NCBI GenBank assembly: GCA_947462255.1
Contig: CANHOA010000016.1
Span: 1-64,000, forward strand
Length of the DNA: 64,000 bases
From: Flavobacteriales bacterium
GTDB taxonomy: Bacteria > Bacteroidota > Bacteroidia > Flavobacteriales_D > Crocinitomicaceae
Direction of reading: 5' to 3'
The notes under the pieces are model-generated. The model was not told where the DNA came from, did not search any database, and worked only from the letters and a program-made list of their open reading frames with translations. A program made the translations under genes and the position numbers. Below, piece after piece: positions 46,899 to 54,846 of the stretch (the stretch's first letter is position 1; each line of letters opens with the position of its first letter).

Positions 46899-47171
46899 AT
46901 GAATCCTTTTTCCATTGATAAAAATCCAACAGACATACTGAAGGAACTTGCTCAACGAACAAGAGCTCTTCGAAAAGAACATAAAATGTCTCAGAGTGAA
47001 CTTGCTCAACGTGCCAACGTTTCTCTTGGGAGTTACAAACGATATGAATCGAGCGGTCATATTTCATTGGATTCATTATTAAAAATTGCTTTTATCCTTG
47101 GGAAACTAGGTGATTTTGAAACAATTTTTCAGTTAAGCAAAAACAAGAATCTCGAGAAATTATTTAAGTAA
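46899..47171 (+). CDS. HipB-like XRE regulator without a HipA partner
   Basis: This is a 90-aa protein from ATG 46899. The HTH (about 17-72; LAQRTRALRKEHKMSQSELAQ, ANVSLGSYKRYESSGHISLD) and the tail KLGDFETIFQLSK closely follow the pattern of antitoxins paired with HipA kinases in Bacteroidota. Here, however, the next 150 bp hold no hipA, only an RND-transporter promoter. It has a promoter flanked by two palindromic sites, the mark of autoregulation. I infer an orphan antitoxin or a solitary regulator. Confidence 0.8.
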   Translation: MNPFSIDKNPTDILKELAQRTRALRKEHKMSQSELAQRANVSLGSYKRYESSGHISLDSLLKIAFILGKLGDFETIFQLSKNKNLEKLFK

Positions 47172-47274
47172 ATTGAAATGAGCCAAGATAACTTGAAAAA
47201 GTAAGGAGGAATAGAAGCTACGAAACGAGAAAAGTGGTAGTTGAAACCATGTGCTTGAGCAGAAATTTATTTTA

Positions 47275-47302
47275 TTGACACCGCTAAAATTAGTATATTT
47301 GC
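47275..47302 (+). promoter_or_regulatory. Bacteroidota promoter for the RND/MMPL transporter gene
   Basis: TTG at 47275-47277 and TATATTTGC at 47294-47302; the spacer of 16 bp is one base shorter than the usual range. ATG at 47321. Confidence 0.5.
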
Positions 47303-47320
47303 GGTTGAACGTGTTGTTTT

Positions 47321-49984
47321 ATGTGGAATTTTATATCCAACCTTATACTCAGAAATCGATTTATTATCTTAGGGATAATTGCTCTTTTAACTGTTTTTTT
47401 AGGTTTTCAAGCGGCAAAAGGGATTAAGATTGACAATAAATACGGCAGCCTTCTTCCGAAAGATTCAGAAACGCAGAAAACCTACTTAAAATTCAAATCT
47501 TTATTTGGCGAAGATGGTGCGACACTTATTATTGCAATTAAGTCAAAGGATTTATATACCGAAAAAAAGTTTTTGCTATGGAAAGAATTAGGCGATAGTA
47601 TCCTACGAATGGATGGTGTACTGTCCGTTATTTCCGAGGCGAAACTGGTTAAATTATATAAAGATACTACCAGGCAATCGTTTATTCCTGAAGTTATTTT
47701 TACTGGCCGAAATCATAATTTTGATACTACTTCAGAAGATGGGAAAAGTATTCAAGAGCTTAAAAAAGAAATTAGAAATAATCCCCTTTATGCTGATTTA
47801 CTATATAATGATTCTACCTACGTAAGCTTAATGCTTGTAAATATCGACGAAAAATTTCTGATCGATAAAAAAAAGCAAGAGGTAGTTATTAAAATTGAGG
47901 AATTAGCTAGCTCATACAAGACCTATTTTGGCGATGTGCATTTTTCAGGCTTACCGCACATGCGTGTACAAATTGGCAAGCGTGTATTAAACGAAATGTA
48001 CATCTTCATTTTTCTATCAATCTTGATTTCTTCCCTATTTATGTACTTCCTTTTCCGATCGGTAAGGGTAACCTTAATTAGTGTATTGGTAGTATTGGTG
48101 ACCGTTGTTTGGGCATTGGGTACGATTGGTATAATGGGGTATAATATCTCATTAATGATGGGTTTAATACCTCCTCTAATGATTGTAATCGGGATCCCGA
48201 ATTGCATCTATTTGTATAACAAGTTTCATTATGAGTTTCGAAATCATAATAATAAGGCAAAGGCTTTGAGCCGAATGATTCGAAAAACAGGTACCGCAAT
48301 GTTGCTCACTAATCTTACGACCGCCATTGGGTTTATGACATTTTTATTTACTGATTCTCAAAAATTCTATGAGTTTGGCGTCATTTCTTCTTTGAATATT
48401 ATGCTTTGTTATGTTGTTTCACTTTGTTTGGTTCCTATCTTTATCTCTTTGTCTAAATCCCCGCACCAACGCCACTTAAAACATTTAGATAGAAAACTCG
48501 CAATTGGTTTGCTAGATCGATTGGTAAGCCTTACTAAAAATTATAGACCAGCAATTTATACAGTCACCATTATTTTAACCATCGTGGCAGGGATAGGGGT
48601 GTTTTTTATGAAGGTTACAGGAAATATAACTGGAGACTTACCGCCAAATGACTCGATTCGAAAGGATATTGGCTTTATCGAGCAAAATTTCGGTGGCTCT
48701 GTTCCTTTTGAAGTATTAATTTACTACAAAAAAAATAGCCGCTTATTTGATAAAACGACACTAAGCAGAGTAGAAGAGGTTCAAACTATGTTTGCAAAAG
48801 ATACGATGTTCTCCAAGAGTATTTCATTAGTTGACTTTATTAAGGTAATTAATATGTCGTACTATAATAATGACCCCAGATATTATACTACCATTAAAAA
48901 TAAAGATAAACTGCGATTAAAAAAGTATGTCGAAGGCTTTAATTCAAGCATACAGAATTCATCATTTTCCATTAAGGAATTAGTAGATACCACGAATAAA
49001 ATAATTCGCATTCGAACACAAATGAGGGATGTGGGCTCGTATGAGGTAACCGACGAAGTAGAGATGGTTCGTACTCGGATTGATAAAATCTTGAACCCTG
49101 ATCGTAAACGAATAGAGTTCCTTTATACAAAAGCGCTTAAAGGGAATAAGGATTATTATGACTCTTTATTGTTCTACGATTATACTGGGATTTACAACAA
49201 TACGACCGCGCTTTTAAGTAATTATAATCAGAAACTACAAGATAAGTTTGATGCTGATCCGGAGTTAATAAAAACCTATTATCCTTCTAAGTCTTTCTTA
49301 CCGATCTTGCGAAAGGCCATCGATAAAAATTATTATGATGTTAAATTAACAGGTACCTCAGTCGTAGTTTCTGAAGGAACTAAATACTTGATGGACAATC
49401 TATGGCAGAGTATCATCTTTGCCGTAATCTCAATTGCAGCATTAATGTCCATTCTGTTTTATTCGTTTAGAATGGTGGTTGTTTCGATGATTCCTAATTT
49501 AATTCCAATGGTTATTACAGCTGGAATAATGGGATGGTTCGGCATTCCATTGAAACCATCAACATTGTTAATTTTTTCAATAGCACTAGGAATTACAGTC
49601 GATAATACGATTCATTTTTTAGCCCATTATCGGCATGAATTAAAATTAAAAAAATGGGATTTACAAGAATGCGTGGCAATTTCTATTCGTGAAACGGGCT
49701 TGAGTATTATTTATACCTCCGTAATTTTATTTTTTGGATTTATCGTTTTTGTATTTTCCGATTTTGGAGGTACACAGGCCTTGGGATATTTGTCAGCAAT
49801 TACCTATTTCGTTGCTCTATTTACCAATTTGATTTTGCTTCCAAGTTTATTGCTGAGTTTCGAGCGTAAATTAACAACCAAATCATTTGAAGAACCAATG
49901 TTCGAAATTTACGACGAAGAGGATGATACCAATTGGAACTTATTGGAATTAGACTCTGATGAAGCCAAGAAAGAGGAAGAATAA
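47321..49984 (+). CDS. RND superfamily (MMPL-type) inner-membrane transporter
   Basis: This 887-aa protein has the RND plan twice: an N-terminal membrane helix, a large periplasmic loop, then five to six helices, repeated. The first membrane block is FIFLSILISSLFMYFLFRSV through LVPIFISLSK (about 228-380); the second is IIFAVISIAALMSILFYSF through NLILLPSLLLSF (about 690-850). NGxxIDN-type GITVDNTIHFLAHYRHE and GLIPPLMIVIGIPNCIYLYNK are the conserved transmembrane-4 segments. The cargo is unknown; MMPL relatives export lipids or hopanoids. The C-terminus is strongly acidic. Confidence 0.87.
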   Translation: MWNFISNLILRNRFIILGIIALLTVFLGFQAAKGIKIDNKYGSLLPKDSETQKTYLKFKSLFGEDGATLIIAIKSKDLYTEKKFLLWKELGDSILRMDGVLSVISEAKLVKLYKDTTRQSFIPEVIFTGRNHNFDTTSEDGKSIQELKKEIRNNPLYADLLYNDSTYVSLMLVNIDEKFLIDKKKQEVVIKIEELASSYKTYFGDVHFSGLPHMRVQIGKRVLNEMYIFIFLSILISSLFMYFLFRSVRVTLISVLVVLVTVVWALGTIGIMGYNISLMMGLIPPLMIVIGIPNCIYLYNKFHYEFRNHNNKAKALSRMIRKTGTAMLLTNLTTAIGFMTFLFTDSQKFYEFGVISSLNIMLCYVVSLCLVPIFISLSKSPHQRHLKHLDRKLAIGLLDRLVSLTKNYRPAIYTVTIILTIVAGIGVFFMKVTGNITGDLPPNDSIRKDIGFIEQNFGGSVPFEVLIYYKKNSRLFDKTTLSRVEEVQTMFAKDTMFSKSISLVDFIKVINMSYYNNDPRYYTTIKNKDKLRLKKYVEGFNSSIQNSSFSIKELVDTTNKIIRIRTQMRDVGSYEVTDEVEMVRTRIDKILNPDRKRIEFLYTKALKGNKDYYDSLLFYDYTGIYNNTTALLSNYNQKLQDKFDADPELIKTYYPSKSFLPILRKAIDKNYYDVKLTGTSVVVSEGTKYLMDNLWQSIIFAVISIAALMSILFYSFRMVVVSMIPNLIPMVITAGIMGWFGIPLKPSTLLIFSIALGITVDNTIHFLAHYRHELKLKKWDLQECVAISIRETGLSIIYTSVILFFGFIVFVFSDFGGTQALGYLSAITYFVALFTNLILLPSLLLSFERKLTTKSFEEPMFEIYDEEDDTNWNLLELDSDEAKKEEE

Positions 49985-49990
49985 AGTAGG

Positions 49991-50653
49991 CTAATCGCTA
50001 CACTCCATTAATAACAAGTCGCCAGATTGATGCTCAATAGTGACTATTCCATCCGTCACAACGCTGTTGCTATTACCCATTCGATACCCAGAAGTTAGCT
50101 CCTCGTTGTTGAGAGGATACAATAAGTTTTTAGTGCTAATACCTGTCACCTTGCCTAAGGGCATCAGCGATAGACAGGTGTTGGCGGCATACCAAAAGGA
50201 GTATTTTTTATCCAATAATTGAATCTTCGAATGGTCGTCAATTAAAGTTATGGACAAGGTGTTTCGGTATTTTACGATACACGAAAGATTAGCAAGGGCA
50301 TGATCACTTCTTTTACCGGTGGCCCAAAAGACATAAACGGTCTTTATTTCCTTTTCGATTAGGTAGTCAAATGCTTTTTCTAAGTCTGTTTTGTTTTGAT
50401 CTGGTGCAGCTACAATCTCAAGATGGGGGTATTTTTCTAGGTAAAAACCGGCGTCAAAACCAGCGTCAAAATCTCCTAGTGCCACATGTGGATTCAAGCT
50501 GGTTTCAGCTACTCGTTTTAGTGCAGCATCCAACACTACCAACAAAGCATCCTCACTAATAAAGCTATTTAGCAGATTAAACGAACAAGTAGCACCATTT
50601 GCAATAACGATGGCCAAGCTGCCCTTATGGATTGAATTCTGTACTTCTGCCAA
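49991..50653 (-). CDS. Thiamine pyrophosphokinase
   Basis: This 220-aa enzyme converts thiamine to thiamine pyrophosphate with ATP. Visible motifs are PHVALGDFDAGFD (usually GDFDS, here D-A), the DQNKTDLEKAFDYL substrate block and GKRSDHALANLSC. The C-terminal beta domain ends VTIEHQSGDLLLME. It is a little short but complete. It is convergent with the RND transporter (6 bp between stops). Confidence 0.9.
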   Translation of the reverse strand: MAEVQNSIHKGSLAIVIANGATCSFNLLNSFISEDALLVVLDAALKRVAETSLNPHVALGDFDAGFDAGFYLEKYPHLEIVAAPDQNKTDLEKAFDYLIEKEIKTVYVFWATGKRSDHALANLSCIVKYRNTLSITLIDDHSKIQLLDKKYSFWYAANTCLSLMPLGKVTGISTKNLLYPLNNEELTSGYRMGNSNSVVTDGIVTIEHQSGDLLLMECSD

Positions 50654-50748
50654 TGTTTTTCTTTAATCGTTCGTGCAAATATAGCAGATTCGCATAGCAG
50701 TTGTCGTTATTTCTTGGCTACAATTCACTCAAAAGAAGAGTTACGCTA

Positions 50749-51456
50749 TTATATTTTTACGCAACGAACGCTTAAGCCATCTGTTTTGCTACGGTAATAT
50801 CTCAATAATTTATCGTGATAATATCCCAATTGACGAACGTAGGCGCTATCTGTTGCACTTGCTGTTGTTGTCCACCAATAAGCATTCACTCCGGAATAAC
50901 AGAAAACACTCGATTCAAATTCACGACAGCCACGCGGATATCCAGAAAACTGGCTTTCGTCTGATCCATTTCCATTGCCTATCCAATCGGTTTTTGATTT
51001 CATTTTTTTTCCCGCGATTTCTGAACCGCCTAAATAATCACCTAAGGTTGTAAATACTTGATCACTTGGTATTTTCCAACCAGCAGGCGCTAAACCACGC
51101 GGGTCATTCACGGCGTACCAATTATATAACACGCCTTTATTCGGGTCATTCATAAAATAACACCACGCACCAGTAGTTAATGTTGCCCATCCAGTGCCGA
51201 ACTGTGATTTTGGAATAACATCTCCATTTTGATATTTTGTCACTTGAAGGTTTTCTGTCATCCAAATTTGGGATCCTATTGTTTTACTCCCGTATAAGTT
51301 TCCATCAACATCACTATACTTGCAGCTTCCGTCATCTGAATTTGCTTTTTCAGCAAAATTTGTCGCCGTCGAATCGGTACATCCCCGCTTTGTACAAGAT
51401 GACATAACGAGCGCTCCAATAAATACAAAGGACATAAATAAGGTTGATTTTTTCAT
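50749..51456 (-). CDS. FISUMP-domain lipoprotein
   Basis: This 235-aa protein has a lipoprotein signal (LFMSFVFIGALVMSSC; start set at ATG 51456). After a short Cys-rich stretch (TKRGCTDSTATNFAEKANSDDGSC) comes the Fibrobacter-succinogenes major paralogous domain: VDGNLYGSKTIGSQIWMTEN, GVLYNWYAV, GLAPAGWKIPSDQVFTTLGD, WWTTTASATDSAYVRQL and GLSVRCVK. Function unknown; the domain is found on secreted proteins of the phylum. Confidence 0.85.
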   Translation of the reverse strand: MKKSTLFMSFVFIGALVMSSCTKRGCTDSTATNFAEKANSDDGSCKYSDVDGNLYGSKTIGSQIWMTENLQVTKYQNGDVIPKSQFGTGWATLTTGAWCYFMNDPNKGVLYNWYAVNDPRGLAPAGWKIPSDQVFTTLGDYLGGSEIAGKKMKSKTDWIGNGNGSDESQFSGYPRGCREFESSVFCYSGVNAYWWTTTASATDSAYVRQLGYYHDKLLRYYRSKTDGLSVRCVKI

Positions 51457-51573
51457 ACAATAAGTTTTTAGTGAATAATTTCTGCGTTTCAAATCCAAAA
51501 GAAAAATAAATTTGAACTATCTCTCTATCAACGCCTTTAATTTAAAATTGGTTGCCTTCTTTACGCAACTCAG

Positions 51574-51906
51574 CTAATTTAATAGTTTTTTAATTTCATC
51601 TTCGATCTTTTCTTTGGTGTGATTTTTACCATCAAAGCCAACATGTCTAAAAACAAGCGCATCATCTTTCAAAAAAATAAGGGTAGGCACTGATAAAATG
51701 TGATACCGCATCTGTAACTCTGTTGCTTCTGCGGCATTGAGTTTGACAATCTGAATTTGGCGCTCATATTTTTTAGAAATCTCATCTAAAAAGGTGCCTA
51801 ATAATATACATGGACCACATCCCTCAACCCAAAAATCTAAAATTTTCGGTAGCGGATTTACCTCTTGTAATTCTTCGCTTTTTACTAACATGTTTTTTTC
51901 AATCAT
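51574..51906 (-). CDS. Thioredoxin family protein
   Basis: This 110-aa protein has a thioredoxin fold. The redox site is CGPC (30-33) in FWVEGCGPC; the Trp just before the first Cys of classical thioredoxin (WCGPC) is replaced by Gly. The cis-Pro loop SVPTLIFLKD and the C-terminal helix are intact. It is cytoplasmic with no signal. It is divergent from the broken HxlR regulator. Confidence 0.87.
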   Translation of the reverse strand: MIEKNMLVKSEELQEVNPLPKILDFWVEGCGPCILLGTFLDEISKKYERQIQIVKLNAAEATELQMRYHILSVPTLIFLKDDALVFRHVGFDGKNHTKEKIEDEIKKLLN

Positions 51907-51974
51907 ACTTTCTATTTTTTTGACAAAGGTTTTAAATAAGTATTATTTTTGCAAGTAGTTATATTTTTCTTACC

Positions 51975-51994
51975 TAGTCTATAATTTGTGACTA
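51975..51994. promoter_or_regulatory. Inverted repeat between thioredoxin and HxlR genes
   Basis: TAGTC-N10-GACTA (51975-51979 and 51990-51994). It lies in the divergent promoter region and is the sort of site an HxlR dimer binds. Weak evidence; arms are only 5 bp. Confidence 0.3.
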
Positions 51995-52029
51995 ATATTG
52001 ATTTTCAACACATTAAGTAAAAATAATAA

Positions 52030-52373
52030 ATGAAAAAAATGAAATTAGATCGGCATCACCGGTCGAATACACTCTTTCAACAATTGGTGGAAAGTGGAAA
52101 CCAACTATTTTATTTCTAATTCAATTAGGAATTAATCGATTTGGAATCCTAAACAAAGGAATTCATGACATTAGTAAACAAATGCTCACGAAGCAACTCC
52201 GAGAACTAGAGAAAGATGGATTGATCACACGAATCATCTACCCAGAAATTCCTCCACGAGTTGAGTATTTTATCAGTGAAAAAGGAAAAACTGTTATGCC
52301 TGTTTTGGATGCTATGTTTAAATGGGGACAAGAAAACATGACCTTCGATGAAGAAGGGAATGTATCTTATTAA
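52030..52373 (+). pseudogene. HxlR-family redox-type regulator broken by a frameshift
   Basis: From ATG 52030 the frame reads MKKMKLDRHHRS and stops within 30 codons. In another frame, from about 52059, it continues as PVEYTLSTIGGKWKPTILFL and further, FGILNKGIHDISKQMLTKQL...EYFISEKGKTVMPVLDAM, a complete HxlR winged helix ending at 52373. No ATG lies in that second frame upstream of the HTH. The junction lacks about 4 bases at the place where most members have a Cys before the P-V-E-Y motif. Either a real frameshift or a sequencing error; a weak non-ATG start is possible. Confidence 0.7.
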
Positions 52374-52379
52374 GGCCTG

Positions 52380-52411
52380 ACTCCCATTGTAGCAGAAGGA
52401 TCGCTGGGAGT
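52380..52411. terminator. Possible bidirectional terminator
   Basis: ACTCCCA (52380-52386) and TGGGAGT (52405-52411) form a 7-bp stem with an 18-nt loop, between the convergent HxlR remnant and cyclase gene. The T-run is weak. Confidence 0.35.
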
Positions 52412-52430
52412 TTGCAATGGCGTGAATGAT

Positions 52431-54257
52431 TTAGTTGATTTCGATGCGTTCTTTGACAAAATACATGTCAATTTCACCTTTGTTTTTAGCTGCAACTTTG
52501 CCTCGGTATTCACAAACAAATTGCTCTTTTATGAGTTCATAGGTGGTTCCTGAGACATTAATTTTGTTGATTTCGCCACTGCTTTCCATGCGTGAAGCGG
52601 TATTTACGGTATCTCCCCAAATGTCATAGGAGAACTTTTTTGTACCTACAATACCAGCAATTAAGGGGCCAGTATGGATGCCTATTCGAATATCAAAATA
52701 GGGTAAATTCTTTTCAATGCGCTCGGTTTTTAGTTCTGCGATGAATAATAAGATTTCTTTAGCGGCCAAGACCACATCGATTGGATGGCTCAAATTTTCT
52801 TTTGGCAAACCTCCAGCTGCCATATAGGCATCGCCAATTGTTTTTATTTTTTCGATTTGGTATTTATCCATGATTCGATCTATTCCTCTAAAACAGGTGT
52901 CAATCTCGGTTATCAATTCCTTTGGAGTTAGTTGTTCCGAGATTTTTGTGAATCCCTTGAAATCAGTAAATAAGACGGTAGCGCTCTCAAAGTTTTTGGT
53001 CTCTGCACTTCCCTTTTTCTTTAGCTCTTGGGCAGTTTCATAGGGAAGGATGTTTAATAATAATGCCTCTGAACGTTGTTTTCCTTTTACAACAACGGTC
53101 ATTAAAATCACGATTAATAATAAGATTCCTCCGGCGGAAATTAATCCAACCCGTTGCTTTTGAATTTGAGAATCAGCGATGGCTTCTTTTTGAGCGTATT
53201 GTAAACTGTCAGCAAGCTGTACTTTTTCATAATTAAAATTCAACTCTTTTTCTACCATAGAGCGTTCATTGTCTAGGTTTTTAATGGAGTCATTCAAATT
53301 TTTATAAATCTCGAAATAAATGAGGGCATCTTTATCTTTTCCGACGCTTTTATTGCTCTTATACAAACAATCACAGGCATCTCTTTTTAATGGTGGAATC
53401 TTTAATTCTTCTGCTGTTTTATAGGCTGAAAAACACCACTTAATTGCCGTAGAATAATCGTTCAGTTCATTGTAAACTAGACCGATATTCAATTCAGCAA
53501 TAATTTGAAAACGACGGTTTTTTAATTCCACAAAGATTTCTTTTGCTTTTTTGGATGCTTCAAGTGCCTTATTCAAGTAAGTCGCGGCATTTTTAGGATC
53601 CGTTTCCTTTACTGCTCGACCTTGCTCATAATAAACATACCCAATGTTTCCGTAAGCGATCCCAACCTGTTCTCGGTTCTCATCCTCCCTAATATACCGT
53701 AGACTTTCTCGGTATGAATCCAACGCGGCTTTATACTCCAGCTTCGCACCATAGATATTTCCCAATAAACTTAAGGAAGTTGAGATTCGAACGGAATCAT
53801 TCAAGGCCCGATTTATTTTTAGTCCTTTTAATTGATATTCTGCCGCTTTTTCATTGTTTTCTTGCCGTTCGTATATCTGTCCAATGACACTGTAGCAGTC
53901 AGCAATTAGTTTCTTATCTTTAAATCCCTCGGAAAGATTCAGCGCTTTTTGTGCATATTCCAGCGCGATCGGATAGACTCCTTGAATGAGTAGGGTTTTG
54001 GCTCGGATTAAATGATTTGATTGTTGTAAGCTAAGTTCCCCGACTTTTTCATTCAACTTGTTGGCAAGATCCAATAATATAATGGAGCTATCTGGCTTTG
54101 AATTCGTCATTAATTCTGCGGCGCTTAGCAATGCTATGATGCGCGTTTTTTTTTGAATAGTGGTATTCAAACCTTCTTCTACGAGTTCATTTAAGCTTTT
54201 CTGATTGTAAGCCACGGTGCAAATAAAACAAAAGAGGAGTAGAAAGGTGCTTTTCAT
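52431..54257 (-). CDS. TPR-containing class III adenylate cyclase
   Basis: This 608-aa membrane protein has a signal or anchor (STFLLLFCFICTVAYNQ), about six tetratricopeptide repeats (residues 60-320; e.g. IADCYSVIGQIYERQENNEKA), a coiled coil, a transmembrane helix (VGLISAGGILLLIVILMTVV, about 372-393) and a C-terminal class III catalytic domain (about 420-605). Metal Asp residues are in LFTDFKGFT and TIGDAYMAAGG. Lys in EKIKTIGD and Asp in SYDIWGDTVNTASRM are the pair that selects ATP, and the transition-state Asn/Arg follow, so I predict cAMP rather than cGMP. The TPR part would be periplasmic. Confidence 0.88.
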   Translation of the reverse strand: MKSTFLLLFCFICTVAYNQKSLNELVEEGLNTTIQKKTRIIALLSAAELMTNSKPDSSIILLDLANKLNEKVGELSLQQSNHLIRAKTLLIQGVYPIALEYAQKALNLSEGFKDKKLIADCYSVIGQIYERQENNEKAAEYQLKGLKINRALNDSVRISTSLSLLGNIYGAKLEYKAALDSYRESLRYIREDENREQVGIAYGNIGYVYYEQGRAVKETDPKNAATYLNKALEASKKAKEIFVELKNRRFQIIAELNIGLVYNELNDYSTAIKWCFSAYKTAEELKIPPLKRDACDCLYKSNKSVGKDKDALIYFEIYKNLNDSIKNLDNERSMVEKELNFNYEKVQLADSLQYAQKEAIADSQIQKQRVGLISAGGILLLIVILMTVVVKGKQRSEALLLNILPYETAQELKKKGSAETKNFESATVLFTDFKGFTKISEQLTPKELITEIDTCFRGIDRIMDKYQIEKIKTIGDAYMAAGGLPKENLSHPIDVVLAAKEILLFIAELKTERIEKNLPYFDIRIGIHTGPLIAGIVGTKKFSYDIWGDTVNTASRMESSGEINKINVSGTTYELIKEQFVCEYRGKVAAKNKGEIDMYFVKERIEIN

Positions 54258-54779
54258 TTTAGCGCTTAGCGACGAGATTAATTACAAACTTCGGTAAAGT
54301 TAAAATTATATATTTCAAGATGATTAACTAACATAGGATATTCCTATTTTGGTAAAATCAAGAAAACCTTAATTTTCATTGAGCAAATAATAAGTTATTG
54401 GCAGAAAATTATTTCCCAACGGGGAAGTAAGTTTGCAAAAAAGTGGGAAGTAACCTTTATATAAGTAGCTCAAAAATCGTGGTTATTTTCCACTATAGCG
54501 ATCAAAAACGAATATATTTTCCATTAATAAAACGATTTTGCTCTCAATAATGGTGATTTTTTTTCATTAAAATTAATTGCTAATTTGGACCCGTTATTTT
54601 AAGGAGTTTGTTTAAACGCTCGTCAAAATGTTATGAATACGCGCTTCAATTGTGATTTTGAAATGAATTCAATAAGAATTAAATTATTATTTCTTGCATT
54701 AGTGGTAATCCTTTTAGAATTGATTATTACTAAGATAATATCATGACAATTCAGTTATTAAATTGTAATAAATTAGTTG
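54258..54779. other. AT-rich spacer left of the defence island
   Basis: No established gene is seen. ATAGGA-TAT-TCCTAT (54333-54347) is a short inverted repeat in front of the cyclase gene. A stretch near 54408-54430 is a near-palindrome of TTATTTCCC type. An AAGGAG is at 54601-54606 with no good frame after it. One small hydrophobic open frame is given separately. Confidence 0.5.
54663..54746 (+). CDS. Possible 27-aa hydrophobic membrane peptide
   Basis: A frame from ATG 54663 to TGA 54746 encodes MNSIRIKLLFLALVVILLEL followed by IITKIIS. It has a basic N-terminus, about 18 hydrophobic residues with one central Glu, and a short polar end: the plan of a single-span peptide or type I toxin. 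There is no good ribosome site or promoter, and AT-rich DNA yields such frames by chance. Listed only because it stands between the cyclase and the defence operon. Confidence 0.2.
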   Translation: MNSIRIKLLFLALVVILLELIITKIIS

Positions 54780-54787
54780 TAAATTTG
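54780..54787 (+). promoter_or_regulatory. -7 box for the defence operon
   Basis: TAAATTTG matches TAnnTTTG, about 60 bp before the methyltransferase ATG at 54847. No TTG at the right distance. Confidence 0.45.
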
Positions 54788-54791
54788 AAAT

Positions 54792-54819
54792 AAGTATATG
54801 TTTCTATAGAACATACTTG
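54792..54819. promoter_or_regulatory. Imperfect palindrome in the leader of the defence operon
   Basis: AAGTATATGTTTC and GAACATACTT face each other around TATA (arms match apart from small bulges). It sits just after the -7 box and so could bind a repressor that controls the methyltransferase, as in many restriction systems. Inference only. Confidence 0.35.
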
Positions 54820-54846
54820 CTTTTGGTTCAAAATCCTTCAAATAAA

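Noticed and set aside
54258-54800. Non-coding RNA or retron-type element beside the island
   Set aside because: No reverse transcriptase, no long structured repeat and no strong promoter were found.
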